DNA of 51,655 nucleotides from an uncultured Clostridia bacterium (GCA_934756675.1 CAKVLG010000008.1:1-51655); one strand, 5' to 3'. Counted from the stretch's first letter, positions 40,810-50,189 are shown. Made by a program: numbers and translations. The notes: generated from the sequence alone by a model not told the origin.

Positions 40810-40838
40810 ATTTTACCATGGTTACAAAAAGCATGCAA
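40810..40838 (-). promoter_or_regulatory. promoter of the transketolase operon, possibly leaderless
   Basis: On the minus strand, TTGCAT (40833-40838), a 17-base spacer, then TAAAAT (40810-40815). The -10 box ends only 7 bases before the ATG. Confidence 0.55.
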
Positions 40839-40840
40839 AT

Positions 40841-40868
40841 AAAAAATCACACATTTTATTGTGTGATT
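40841..40868 (-). terminator. terminator of tig-clpP-clpX
   Basis: The stem AATCACACA / TGTGTGATT (40845-40853 with 40860-40868) is followed by T on the minus strand, 6 bases after the clpX stop codon. Confidence 0.85.
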
Positions 40869-40874
40869 AGTTAT

Positions 40875-42176
40875 TTATGCACTCTTTGTTTCGTTTATCT
40901 TGTTTTCTTCGACATTTGTTACGATATTTCCCTTTTCGTCACAGTCAACAACAATCTTAGAAACATTTTCACTCGATGGAGTGTTATACATAAGTGGAAG
41001 CATAACATCTTCCATAATATTTCTAAGTCCACGTGCGCCAGTATTAAGCTCAATAGCCTTTCGTGCAAAAGCAGAAAGTGCACCGTCTGTAAATTCAATA
41101 TCAACACCATCGATTTCAAACATCTTTTTATATTGCTTGATAAGTGAATTTTTAGGTTCTGTTAAAATACGTTTTAGTGCTGTTTCGTCAAGTTCATTGA
41201 GTGATACTACGATTGGCAATCTGCCAACAAACTCTGGAATCAAACCATATTTAATAAGGTCGTGTGGTTCAACCTTCGACAAAGCTTCACTTTCGGTAAG
41301 TTCTTTCTTTGTTTTAACGTCACCACCAAAGCCAAGCGATGTTGCATTTGTACGTTTTTCAACAATTTTATCAAGACCAACAAACGCACCACCACAAATA
41401 AACAAAATGTTTTGCGTGTTGATTTGCAAGCATTCTTGATTTGGATGTTTTCTGCCACCTTGTGGTGGAACAGAAGCTACCGTGCTCTCTAAAATTTTAA
41501 GCAATGCTTGTTGCACGCCTTCGCCCGATACGTCACGGGTTATCGAAACATTTTCGGACTTGCGTGAGATTTTGTCGATTTCATCGATATAAACAATACC
41601 CTTTTCAGCACGCTTAATATCGTAGTCTGCAGCTTGAATAAGCTTTAATAAAATATTTTCGACATCATCGCCAACATAACCAGCTTCGGTAAGAGTTGTT
41701 GCATCGGCAGATGCGAATGGTACGTCAAGAATTTTAGCAAGCGTTCTCGCCATGAGTGTTTTTCCGCAGCCAGTTGGACCAAGCAATAATACATTGCTCT
41801 TTTCAAGCTCTAAATCGCCAGACTTGAATGTCTTGTCCTGTTCCATTTTCTTGCGATTTTGAATACCATAATTAATACGTTTATAGTGGTTATAAACGCT
41901 AACAGCCAAAACTTCTTTGGCTTTGTCTTGACCAACAATATATTGGTCGAGTTTTTCTTTTATCTGTTTAGGTTTTGGAAGAACCAACTCTTCTTCGTGG
42001 CGTGTTTTGCGTTCTTCTGCATTCAAGATTTCTTTGCAGATATTAATGCAATCGTTGCAAATCGCAACACTACCATTAGGGTTTTCTACCATACCCTTAA
42101 AAGCGGTTCTAGGCCTGCCGCAAAACGAACAGAAATCATTTCTCTTTGGGGTGTTTTGCTCGTTATTTTCAGCCAT
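40875..42176 (-). CDS. clpX: ATP-dependent Clp protease ATP-binding subunit ClpX
   Basis: ClpX is the AAA+ unfoldase that feeds substrates to ClpP. The 433-residue protein has the N-terminal C4 zinc-binding domain (CSFCGRPR and CNDCINIC, residues 16-47), Walker A GPTGCGKT, Walker B VYIDEIDKI, pore loop region AGYVGDDVE, and the ClpP-binding segment with the IGF-type loop (SLGFGGDV). It ends the tig-clpP-clpX operon. Confidence 0.98.
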   Translation of the reverse strand: MAENNEQNTPKRNDFCSFCGRPRTAFKGMVENPNGSVAICNDCINICKEILNAEERKTRHEEELVLPKPKQIKEKLDQYIVGQDKAKEVLAVSVYNHYKRINYGIQNRKKMEQDKTFKSGDLELEKSNVLLLGPTGCGKTLMARTLAKILDVPFASADATTLTEAGYVGDDVENILLKLIQAADYDIKRAEKGIVYIDEIDKISRKSENVSITRDVSGEGVQQALLKILESTVASVPPQGGRKHPNQECLQINTQNILFICGGAFVGLDKIVEKRTNATSLGFGGDVKTKKELTESEALSKVEPHDLIKYGLIPEFVGRLPIVVSLNELDETALKRILTEPKNSLIKQYKKMFEIDGVDIEFTDGALSAFARKAIELNTGARGLRNIMEDVMLPLMYNTPSSENVSKIVVDCDEKGNIVTNVEENKINETKSA

Positions 42177-42187
42177 AAAATCTCCTA

Positions 42188-42781
42188 TTATTTTCTTTTA
42201 TCAAAGACCTTGTCAGCCAAACCATAAGCAACAGCACTTTTAGCATCAAGAAAGTTATCTCTGTCGGTATCTTTCTCAATCTTTTCGAGCGGTTGATCAC
42301 AATTCTTAGCTAAAATTTTATTTAAGTTTGCACGGGTCTTTAATATGTGGTCAGCATGAATTTTTATATCACTTGCTTGACCTTGCGCTCCACCAAGAGG
42401 CTGATGAATCATTACTTCACTGTTAGGTAAAACATATCTTTTGCCTTTTGTTCCACTCGAAAGTAAGAATGCAGCCATTGATGCTGCCATACCAACACAA
42501 ATAGTGTTAACATCGCACTTAATGTAGTTCATAGTGTCATAAATAGCGAAACCAGCAACTACACTGCCGCCAGGGCTGTTGATATACATCATAATATCTT
42601 TGTCTGGGTCTTTTCCTTCGAGATAAATAAGTTGCGCAACAATAAGGTTTGCTGTGTCATCTGTAATTTCACCAGAAAGGAAAATGATTCTGTCTTCAAG
42701 CAATCTTGAATAAATATCATAAGACCTTTCGCCACGGTTTGTTTGTTCAACAACCATAGGAATTAGCATGTTTTTCTCCAT
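42188..42781 (-). CDS. clpP: ATP-dependent Clp protease proteolytic subunit ClpP
   Basis: The serine protease core of the Clp complex. The 197-residue protein has the active Ser101 in GMAASMAAF, His126 in MIHQPLGG and the Asp in the C-terminal DRDNFLDAKSA region, plus the N-terminal axial loop ERSYDIYSRLLEDRI. Start ATG 42781 with AGGAG. Confidence 0.98.
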   Translation of the reverse strand: MEKNMLIPMVVEQTNRGERSYDIYSRLLEDRIIFLSGEITDDTANLIVAQLIYLEGKDPDKDIMMYINSPGGSVVAGFAIYDTMNYIKCDVNTICVGMAASMAAFLLSSGTKGKRYVLPNSEVMIHQPLGGAQGQASDIKIHADHILKTRANLNKILAKNCDQPLEKIEKDTDRDNFLDAKSAVAYGLADKVFDKRK

Positions 42782-42789
42782 AAAGTCTC

Positions 42790-44076
42790 CTACTTAATAG
42801 TATTGTTAGATTTAAGATAATTTATAACCTTTTCGCCAATAATAGTGTTATTTACAAAATCTTCTTGCTCTGAACGCATAGTCTTTTTGAGTTCAGACAC
42901 TTTTTTGTTCATACCTTTAGCAATTTCTTCGAGTTTTGCATTAAACTCTTCTTTTGTAACTTCCAACTTTTCAGCTTTGATAATAGCTTCAAGAGTCATT
43001 GTTGTGCGGATTGCTTTTAATGCATCGTCGTGTCTTTCTTTTCTAAGGTCTTCCATTGTCTTGCCTGTGTATTTTAAGAAATCGTCAAGTTTCAAACCTT
43101 GATAAGCAAGTCTTTGTTCCATATCTTTAACATATTTATCAATTTGTGCTTCTACCATGCATTCTGGAATATCAACCTTAGATGCTTTAGCAATCTTTTC
43201 GATAAGTTTGTTTTCAGCTTCTTGTTCTACTGATTTTTCTTGAGTTTCTGTAAGCTTTTTCTTGATGTCTGCTTTAAGCTCTGCAAGGGTGTTAAATTCA
43301 CTAACATTTTTAGCAAATTCATCGTTAACTTCTGGAAGTTGTTTTTCGTGAAGTTCAACAAGTTTAACCTTGAAAATAGCTGGTTTGCCAGCAAGATCTG
43401 CAGCATGATATTCAGTTGGGAAAGTAACTTCAATGTCCTTCTCGTCACCAATGTTCATGCCAACAACGCCTTCTTCAAATCCAGGAATAAATGAGTGTGA
43501 ACCAAGTTCAAGTTCTTGCTTTTCAGCTGTACCGCCAGCAAAAGCAACACCATCAATTGAACCAGCGTAGTTAATTGTTGTAACATCACCCATTTGCGCT
43601 GGTCTGCCAACAACATCAACATAACGCATTTGCTTGTTACGAAGAGCAGCAATTTCGTCTTCTACCATAGCATCTGTAACTTTAACTTTGCCTTTTGTAA
43701 CTTCTAATCCCTTGTATTCGCCAAGAGTAAGTTCTGGTAAAAGAGTGATTGTAGCTGTAAACTCTACACCGTCTTTAGCAAATTTCTTAACATCAACTTG
43801 TGGGTAATCAACTGGGAATAATTCCTTTTCTTTAGCAAGCATTTTGCTATAAACTTCTGGAATCATGTCGTTTAAAGCATCTTCCCAGAATAAGTATTCA
43901 CCAAAAGATTTTTCAAGCAATTTTCTTGGTGCTTTGCCTTGTCTAAAACCTTCAACTTTGTATTTACCACAGTTCTTTTTATATGCGTTTTCGATTTGTT
44001 CTTCCCATTCTTTTTCTGGAATTACAAAATCGACTGTAATCTTTCCATTTTTCTTTTCACCTAATGTATATTTCAT
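42790..44076 (-). CDS. tig: trigger factor
   Basis: Ribosome-associated chaperone with prolyl isomerase activity. The 428-residue protein has the ribosome-binding N-domain with its signature loop GFRQGKAPRKLLEK (the GFRxGxxP motif), a central FKBP-type PPIase domain (about residues 155-240, TINYAGSIDG) and the C-terminal substrate-binding arms. It leads the tig-clpP-clpX operon, with AGGAG before ATG 44076. Confidence 0.98.
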   Translation of the reverse strand: MKYTLGEKKNGKITVDFVIPEKEWEEQIENAYKKNCGKYKVEGFRQGKAPRKLLEKSFGEYLFWEDALNDMIPEVYSKMLAKEKELFPVDYPQVDVKKFAKDGVEFTATITLLPELTLGEYKGLEVTKGKVKVTDAMVEDEIAALRNKQMRYVDVVGRPAQMGDVTTINYAGSIDGVAFAGGTAEKQELELGSHSFIPGFEEGVVGMNIGDEKDIEVTFPTEYHAADLAGKPAIFKVKLVELHEKQLPEVNDEFAKNVSEFNTLAELKADIKKKLTETQEKSVEQEAENKLIEKIAKASKVDIPECMVEAQIDKYVKDMEQRLAYQGLKLDDFLKYTGKTMEDLRKERHDDALKAIRTTMTLEAIIKAEKLEVTKEEFNAKLEEIAKGMNKKVSELKKTMRSEQEDFVNNTIIGEKVINYLKSNNTIK

Positions 44077-44105
44077 AATTTTCTCCTTTTAAGTTGCTAC
44101 ATGTA

Positions 44106-44135
44106 ATTTTACTCTATACCGCGTTAAAAAGTCAA
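44106..44135 (-). promoter_or_regulatory. promoter of tig-clpP-clpX
   Basis: On the minus strand, TTGACT (44130-44135), an 18-base spacer, then TAAAAT (44106-44111), about 30 bases before the start codon. No CIRCE or CtsR-type inverted repeat was seen. Confidence 0.65.
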
Positions 44136-44169
44136 GCAAGAGTAACAAACAATAAAAGTTATATTCTAG

Positions 44170-44336
44170 CCCCAGCCGCGGTAACTATCACCCATCACTA
44201 CTGATTTGACGCCATAGTTTGCATGTTTTTAGGAAGAATAAAAAAATTACAAGCAGGCGCATACTAATTCGTATGTAACTGTTTGGCTTTTTCTTGTTTT
44301 TCTGTAGTAATGTGCTGAAATTTTGCCACGAAAAAG
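44170..44336 (+). repeat. flanking direct repeat, left copy
   Basis: From CATAGTTTGC to TTTTGCC-CGAAAAA this segment matches 50190-50409 beyond the BspA-like gene in the same orientation. About 90 bases, from GCAGGCGCATAC to AATTTTGCC, are identical. The right copy carries an additional insert of about 75 bases. It contains a GCATAC / GTATGT hairpin core and T runs. Confidence 0.8.
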
Positions 44337-44375
44337 GGGTAAGGTGCAGTGGGGAGCAAAGCACCTTACCCCTTT
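44333..44375 (-). terminator. terminator of the BspA-like gene
   Basis: A perfect 15-bp stem, AAAGGGGTAAGGTGC (44333-44347) with its complement (44361-44375), followed by TTTTTC on the minus strand. It is the strongest terminator in the window. Confidence 0.9.
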
Positions 44376-44421
44376 ATTTACACAGACACAAAGTCTGAAT
44401 AAACCAATATTTTTTGTCCGA

Positions 44422-47400
44422 TTAAAATGGCGCAAAATTTTCATTTGGCCAATACTCTATTACTCTGTCACTGTACGTCTTCACAGAACTTGCTGCACTT
44501 ACAGGATCTTCTACAGATATAAATGTCTTTGTCATTGTCGACATATTATATGCAAGCCACCTTGCAGCACTATTCATTGTCAAACTTGTTAAGTTTGTGC
44601 ATCCACTGAATGCCCCTTTACCTATTTGTTTTACTGAATCTGGAAGCGTCATACTTGTAATGTTTGTATTATTTTTAAATCCATTTTCTGCAATCTGTGT
44701 TACCGGCTTTCCGTTATATGTGGCAGGAACAACAACTGCGCCACTGCAACCATTATCTTTAACTGAATATGTATTCCCGTTTGAACTTAATACATACGTG
44801 AAATTGCTTACATCTGCAGTATTCTTTGTCCATATATAATTTACATAAGTAGTTCTTAATCTTGTCGCATTTGTAGATGCTGTTATTACTGTAAACGATG
44901 TTCCATTTGCTGTCCATGTACCAGCTGCATTTGAAAATGTTGCACTTGTAAGAGCTGTGCAACCAACAAATGCCTTATTCCCTATATATGTAATATTTTC
45001 TGGCAATGTAACGCTTTTCAAAGATGTACAGTTTTCAAAAGTTTCAGCAGCTGTAGCACCCGAATCTTCCATGACATCAAACTTGGTAATAGTTGATGGG
45101 AACGATACACTTGTGAGCTTAGTACATTCGCTGAACATTTGAGCTGGTATTATTTTTATTGTTGAACCGCTTGCAAATGTTACAGTTGTAAGATTAGAAC
45201 ACTTTCTAAACAATTTTACGCCAAGGTTTGTTACAGTGTTTGGAATTTCGAAACTTGTTAAACCTATACACCCATAAAATGTCGACCTTGGTAAAGTATT
45301 AATACGGTCGCCAAGATTTACAGTTGAAAGTCTTTCACAATTAAAGAACATTTCGATGCCAAGTGTAAGTGTTCCCGTTCCACTTCTAAATGTTATTCTG
45401 GATATACCCGATCTATCGAATACCGAATCCCCCATTGTTGTAACTGATGATGGAATAATAATACTTTCAAGAGCTGTACATTGAGAAAAAGTGCCCTTTC
45501 CTATAGTTTCAACACCATCAGCAATTGTTACACTTCCTAGTGCCGAGCAGCCATAGAAAGCAAATGTTCCGATTGTTTTTACACTGCTTGGAATTTTGAT
45601 ATATGATAAAAGTGTACAACCACTAAAAGCTTCATCACCGATAGAAGTTACAGAACTTGGAATTGTTATCGACGTTATATTTAATCTACCAAAAGCACGA
45701 GAACCTATCACTTTTACATTTCCAGATAAATTAATCGACGTCAAAGAATCACATTCTGTAAAAGCAGCACTACCGATTTCTGTTATGTTACCAATTACTG
45801 AAAGCGTTTCAAGTTTTGAATAGTGTTTTAAATAGCTATTTGGAACACTCCCACCACCATTCAAAACAATTGTTGTGGCATTTGAACCAAAAGTCCCTTG
45901 GAAATATGTACTAAATACTGGTGTTGTTATATTTTTTAATCCTGTACAACTTAAAAAGGTGTTATTACCAATACTTGTTACAGTGCTAGGGATAACTAAA
46001 CTAACAAGTGATGTGCAACCGTTAAGAGTATCATCTTCAAGCTTAGTTACTCCACTAGGAATTTCTATACTCGTAAGTGATGAACAATTATAGAAAGCAC
46101 TTATACCAATGCTTTTTACCGTGCTTGGAATTGTTACATTATTAAGTAAACTGCAGCCTCTAAACGCATTGTTTCCTATACTTGTGAGACCACTTGGAAG
46201 TGTCACTGTTTTAAGTTTGGAACAGTTTGTAAATGTGTCACTTTCAATGGTCAATACAGTGGTTGGAAGTGAAACAGAAGTAAGATTTGCGCATTCATAA
46301 AACATACCTTTTGGAATGTTTGTAATTTTGCATGCTAAATTTACCTTTTGTAAAGATGAACAACTAGCAAAAGCATCCCTACCAATAGAAGTACAACTTT
46401 CTGGTATTGTAATTTCAGATATTTTTGTTCTTGCAAAAACAGAAGTTCCAATTGTTTTTACACTTTTTGGTAATTCGACATATGTTAATGCACTGCAATC
46501 TAAAAATGCCGCATTACCGATACTTATTAAATCGTTCCCTGTAAAAGTTATTCTTGTTATAGTTGTAGAATTTCTAAAATAATTAGCTGGTAAACTTGTA
46601 CCACTTGTAAGCGTCACAATTGTTCCTTTTGAACCAAAGATATCTGAAAAACTTGAACCTATTATTGGCATTGTGATTGATCTTAGGTATGAACAATTTT
46701 CAAACGAAGAATAACCAATACTTGTCACACTATTAGGTATTGTTACACTGACAAATGAACCACCATAAAAAGCACGACCTTTTATCTTTGTCACATCACT
46801 TGGTATTACTAAATCTGTTATCTTACTTCCATTTAAATATAAATTACGAGCATAGACGAGCGGGTTTGAACCATAATCAAAATCAATATTACACCAAGCG
46901 GTTAGGTCTGCAATGTTTACCCTTGTGAGCGATGAACAACCATAAAATGCATAATTACTAATACTTGCCACACTGCTTGATATTGTTACACTTACAAATG
47001 AACCGTTATAGAAAGCATGTTTTTTTATTTCTGTTATCCCACTTGGTATTACTAAATCAGTTATCTTACTTCCATTTAAATATAAATTACGAGCATATTC
47101 AAGTGGGTTTGAATAAGAATTATCAAAACTAATATTACACCATGCGGCAATATCTGTAATATTGACTTGAGACAATTTAGAACACTTATTAAAAGCGTCT
47201 TTACCAATACTTGTCACGCTAGATGGAATAGTTACACTTGTTATAGATGTTTTATTGTTAAATGCATTTTCACATATAGTTGTGACATTTTTGCCATTAA
47301 AGGTACTCGGTATTTCAATAGTAGTGAGTGAACCCGTATATTTTATGAGCATTGCTTCTGTTTCATCAACCAGATATGTAAAACCATTCGATGTAACTAA

Positions 47401-49389
47401 TGTACCTAATGTTTCATTTGGTCCATATACTTTGTACGCATTTGTTGCCACATAACCATTGTCTGTGTTGCCAGCGACAATACTTAAATTTGAGCTATTT
47501 TTTACAAAATATAAAACATCGCAACCAAAGAATGCCTTTTGTTCAATAGAAGTTACAGAGCTTGGAATTGTTGCACTTGCGAGCGATAGACAATTATAAA
47601 ATGCATAGTTTTTTATCGTCTTCACATTTTCCGGTATGACAAGGTTTATTATTTCTGAACCATTTAAATATAAATTCTTAGCATATTGCAATGGATTAGA
47701 AAGTTGATTATAAAAATTAATATTACACCACGCAGCAACATCTGTAATATTAACTCTTGTAAGTGAACTACAAAGGTTAAAAGCTCCATAATTTATTCTT
47801 ACAACACTGCTAGGTATCGAAACGCTTGTTATTGAAGAACACCCACTAAATGCATCTTCGCCAATTATCGTTACCCCATTTGGTATTGTTATACTTGTAA
47901 AAGACGATCCATTAACAAAGTTATATTTTTTAATCTCGGTTATACCATTTGGTATATTTAGTTCAGTTACTTGCGTTCCTTTTAAATATAATTTTTTAGC
48001 ATACGCAAGCGGGTTTGACAGCCAACCAGCAAAATCTATTTTGCACCATGCAGCAAGATCCGTAACATTGACCTCTGTCAATGATATACAAGTGGCAAAA
48101 GCATCGCTTTGTATTGTTGTTACGCTGCTAGGCATTTCTATACTTGTGAGTGATGAACACTGTTTAAACGCATTACTTTCTATAGTTTTTACACCATTGC
48201 CAATATCTAGCTCTGTTAGAGCAGTACAATAATAAAACGCACTGTTCTTTATAACTGTTACACTTTGTGGGAAGTTAATTTTACTCAAAGATCTACAGCT
48301 ATAAAAAGCATTTTCTTTTACATTTGTTATCGAATTGCTTAGTGTTACATCTGTAATCCCTAATTCTTTGAATGCATTGCTTTCAACACTTGTGACACGT
48401 GCCCCATTATATTTGCGTGGTATAACAACATTGCCAGTAATTGACGTATTTTTTGCTTTAACTGTTGCTTCGCCATTTGCAACAGTGAAAGTAAGTTTGT
48501 CGAGTGTGGCAGTTTTTGTGTAGAGCGGTGTTTGATAATTAATTTTGGTAACCGGATAAGTTTCCATAACACCTTCTTTATAATCAAGATCCCTAAACCA
48601 ACCACAGCTGTTTTCTTCTGTCGCAACACCTGTAAGTGCTGAATTGATGTAGTTATAATCAAGTGTGTTGGTTGCATACGTTGTTGTAGAACCCACGCCA
48701 TCTACAAAAGGAAGAATAGCTGGCGAAGTTGTTGTAGCTGTTCCTGCCATGGTCACAAAATAGAAGCCGCTTGCATTGCTGTTTACATCAAGCGTACCAG
48801 CGTTCATATATCCGTCTGCACCAATATTTGCAGTATTACCTTTAATCGAACCCGTAAAGTCTGCTGCAATGTTTACCGTGCCGGCAGCAAAAATAGCTCC
48901 ACCATATGATGTAGCTGTGTTATTTTGTATATTAAGTTTTCCTGAAATATTAACAGTCGAACCAGCTGCCGCATAGATTGCGCCGCCATTGATTGCTGAG
49001 TTCCCTGTGATTGTTGTTGTACCTTTGAGATTTAAAGTTGCACCGCTCGCAACGTTAATTGCACCACCGTTTGAGCTAGATAAGTTGTTTGTTATTCTAC
49101 AATTAACGAGATTTAGTACCCCCCCCCGTACGTTTATGGCAGTTTCTAAGTTTCCGTCAAAAACTACATTTTCGAGAGTGTGTGTTCCACCATTTATGGT
49201 GATAGCGCCTTTGGCGTTGTCTTTAATTACACCACCAGTAGCATTGAACTCGCCACCGTCTTCGACATATACGCCGCTACCGGCATTTGCTACACTTTCG
49301 TGACCACGAATTATTAACACCGTGCCAAAAGAAAGCACCGCAACTAGCAGTACTAATATTGAAACAAAAATGTTTTTAACCTTTTCCAT
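44422..49389 (-). CDS. BspA-like leucine-rich-repeat surface protein
   Basis: A 1,655-residue exported protein. Residues 1-30 form a basic, hydrophobic signal or anchor. Residues about 38-210 are short G/N-rich repeats of a parallel beta-helix type (GGAINVASGATLNL, GGAIYAAAGSTVNI). From about 300 to the end run many 22-23-residue BspA/TpLRR repeats with the pattern S-V-T-x-I-G-x-x-A-F-x-x-C-x-x-L-x-x-V-x-I-P. Four copies of a longer module with AWC-I-F-SNPL-YA-LYLNG occur. No LPxTG or other C-terminal anchor is seen; the tail ends EYWPNENFAPF. Proteins of this class bind host or bacterial surfaces. A nine-G tract lies at codons 88-90. ATG 49389 follows GGGGAGAG. Confidence 0.88.
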   Translation of the reverse strand: MEKVKNIFVSILVLLVAVLSFGTVLIIRGHESVANAGSGVYVEDGGEFNATGGVIKDNAKGAITINGGTHTLENVVFDGNLETAINVRGGVLNLVNCRITNNLSSSNGGAINVASGATLNLKGTTTITGNSAINGGAIYAAAGSTVNISGKLNIQNNTATSYGGAIFAAGTVNIAADFTGSIKGNTANIGADGYMNAGTLDVNSNASGFYFVTMAGTATTTSPAILPFVDGVGSTTTYATNTLDYNYINSALTGVATEENSCGWFRDLDYKEGVMETYPVTKINYQTPLYTKTATLDKLTFTVANGEATVKAKNTSITGNVVIPRKYNGARVTSVESNAFKELGITDVTLSNSITNVKENAFYSCRSLSKINFPQSVTVIKNSAFYYCTALTELDIGNGVKTIESNAFKQCSSLTSIEMPSSVTTIQSDAFATCISLTEVNVTDLAAWCKIDFAGWLSNPLAYAKKLYLKGTQVTELNIPNGITEIKKYNFVNGSSFTSITIPNGVTIIGEDAFSGCSSITSVSIPSSVVRINYGAFNLCSSLTRVNITDVAAWCNINFYNQLSNPLQYAKNLYLNGSEIINLVIPENVKTIKNYAFYNCLSLASATIPSSVTSIEQKAFFGCDVLYFVKNSSNLSIVAGNTDNGYVATNAYKVYGPNETLGTLVTSNGFTYLVDETEAMLIKYTGSLTTIEIPSTFNGKNVTTICENAFNNKTSITSVTIPSSVTSIGKDAFNKCSKLSQVNITDIAAWCNISFDNSYSNPLEYARNLYLNGSKITDLVIPSGITEIKKHAFYNGSFVSVTISSSVASISNYAFYGCSSLTRVNIADLTAWCNIDFDYGSNPLVYARNLYLNGSKITDLVIPSDVTKIKGRAFYGGSFVSVTIPNSVTSIGYSSFENCSYLRSITMPIIGSSFSDIFGSKGTIVTLTSGTSLPANYFRNSTTITRITFTGNDLISIGNAAFLDCSALTYVELPKSVKTIGTSVFARTKISEITIPESCTSIGRDAFASCSSLQKVNLACKITNIPKGMFYECANLTSVSLPTTVLTIESDTFTNCSKLKTVTLPSGLTSIGNNAFRGCSLLNNVTIPSTVKSIGISAFYNCSSLTSIEIPSGVTKLEDDTLNGCTSLVSLVIPSTVTSIGNNTFLSCTGLKNITTPVFSTYFQGTFGSNATTIVLNGGGSVPNSYLKHYSKLETLSVIGNITEIGSAAFTECDSLTSINLSGNVKVIGSRAFGRLNITSITIPSSVTSIGDEAFSGCTLLSYIKIPSSVKTIGTFAFYGCSALGSVTIADGVETIGKGTFSQCTALESIIIPSSVTTMGDSVFDRSGISRITFRSGTGTLTLGIEMFFNCERLSTVNLGDRINTLPRSTFYGCIGLTSFEIPNTVTNLGVKLFRKCSNLTTVTFASGSTIKIIPAQMFSECTKLTSVSFPSTITKFDVMEDSGATAAETFENCTSLKSVTLPENITYIGNKAFVGCTALTSATFSNAAGTWTANGTSFTVITASTNATRLRTTYVNYIWTKNTADVSNFTYVLSSNGNTYSVKDNGCSGAVVVPATYNGKPVTQIAENGFKNNTNITSMTLPDSVKQIGKGAFSGCTNLTSLTMNSAARWLAYNMSTMTKTFISVEDPVSAASSVKTYSDRVIEYWPNENFAPF
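46798..46854 (-). repeat. 57-bp near-identical repeat within the BspA-like gene (copy 1)
   Basis: It matches 47041-47097 with one mismatch. The distance is 243 bases, exactly 81 codons, so recombination would delete or duplicate one module in frame. Confidence 0.9.
47041..47097 (-). repeat. 57-bp near-identical repeat within the BspA-like gene (copy 2)
   Basis: Partner of 46798-46854. It encodes the conserved YARNLYLNGSKITDLVIPS part of the AWC module. Confidence 0.9.
49119..49127 (-). repeat. homopolymer G9 tract (coding strand) in the BspA-like gene
   Basis: Nine consecutive C on the plus strand (G on the coding strand), flanked by GTAC on both sides. They encode part of Arg88-Gly89-Gly90. 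No other G or C run approaching this length was noticed in the window. Confidence 0.95.
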
Positions 49390-49422
49390 AGTCCACTCTC
49401 CCCACTCTGATTATTCTTTTGT

Positions 49423-49467
49423 TATTATTATGGCATAATAATACATTTTTAATTACACTACTGTCAA
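49423..49467 (-). promoter_or_regulatory. promoter of the BspA-like gene with palindrome over the -10
   Basis: On the minus strand, TTGACA (49462-49467), 18 bases, then TATTAT (49438-49443). The -10 lies in an inverted repeat with 10-base arms, TATTATTATG / CATAATAATA (49423-49443), separated by one base, which could be a repressor operator. Confidence 0.6.
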
Positions 49468-49526
49468 ATAATTTCACGCTTTCACGGCAAAATTTTATAT
49501 TCTATTGCAGAAATTAAAAAATTTCC

Positions 49527-49556
49527 AAACAGTTACATACGCAAAGTATGCGCCTG
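49527..49556 (-). repeat. inverted copy of the flanking-repeat hairpin core
   Basis: AAACAGTTACATACG...GTATGCGCCTG is the reverse complement, with a different loop, of the CAGGCGCATAC...GTATGTAACTGTTT core seen at 44256-44285 and 50331-50362. An AAAATTTTGCC-type sequence follows within 60 bases. The 49557-49710 stretch shows no gene. Confidence 0.7.
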
Positions 49557-49712
49557 TCCGAAAATTCTTTATTTCTTTCTATAATATTAAAATTTTGCCG
49601 TGAAATAGGTTTTTGATATGCCGCGAAATAAATAATAATATAATTTGAAATGGGTTTTGAAGAAAAGTCGCGTGATAAATTTGTATTTATAGTAGCTATT
49701 TAGTTTACAGTG

Positions 49713-49958
49713 CCTGTCATTTTGAGCAAGGCGCCATTTGGGGTCCCCGAAAAGTTTTAGCATAAAACTTTATGGGGAAAGGAAAAACCGCGGCTTAGAT
49801 GAACTTTTCGTAAGAAAAGTGATTACATTACCCGCGTGTTTTGACGCAAGATCTACTTCATACAATTCACATTGTAAATAAAATTGCTACTTTATCTGAA
49901 GAACTATTAGTACAAAGTAGATTCTTCGAAACACTTACGTGTTTCTCTGAATGACAGG
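49713..49958. repeat. MITE-like repeat unit A
   Basis: It begins CCTGTCATTTTGAGC and ends CTGAATGACAGG, giving inverted ends. Inside are inverted AGATCTACTTC and AAGTAGATTCTTCG. Its right half (AGATCTACTTCATACA to ATGACAGG) is about 85% identical to unit B. It resembles the widespread intergenic CTGTCATTCTGAG family of repeats. No ORF is seen in it. Confidence 0.7.
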
Positions 49959-50020
49959 TACTGGAAACATAAGAACCACTATACCCCATTTTTTAGTACA
50001 ATATCAAACCACCTTACTTC

Positions 50021-50161
50021 GTCATCTTGAGCGGAGCAACGCGTAGCCGAAAGATCTACTTCATACATTTAACATTACAAATAAAATTGCTGCTTTATTT
50101 TCAGAACTATTAGTACAAAATAGATTCTTCGAAACACTTATGTGTTTCTCTGAATGACAGG
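50021..50161. repeat. MITE-like repeat unit B
   Basis: GTCATCTTGAGCGGAGCAAC to ATGACAGG, the second copy of the unit in the same orientation, about 60 bases after unit A. It lacks the roughly 100-base insert that A has near its left end. Confidence 0.7.
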
Positions 50162-50189
50162 AACTGAAAACAAAAAGAAACTTAACACC

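Noticed and set aside
40900..41439. Plus-strand 179-codon ORF opposite clpX
   Set aside because: Antisense shadow of clpX; Ser-rich composition is typical of antisense translation.
44422..49389. Possible CRISPR-like array because of many regularly spaced repeats
   Set aside because: The periodicity of about 69 bases is that of 23-residue LRRs in a single open frame, with diverged units and no identical repeats or unique spacers.
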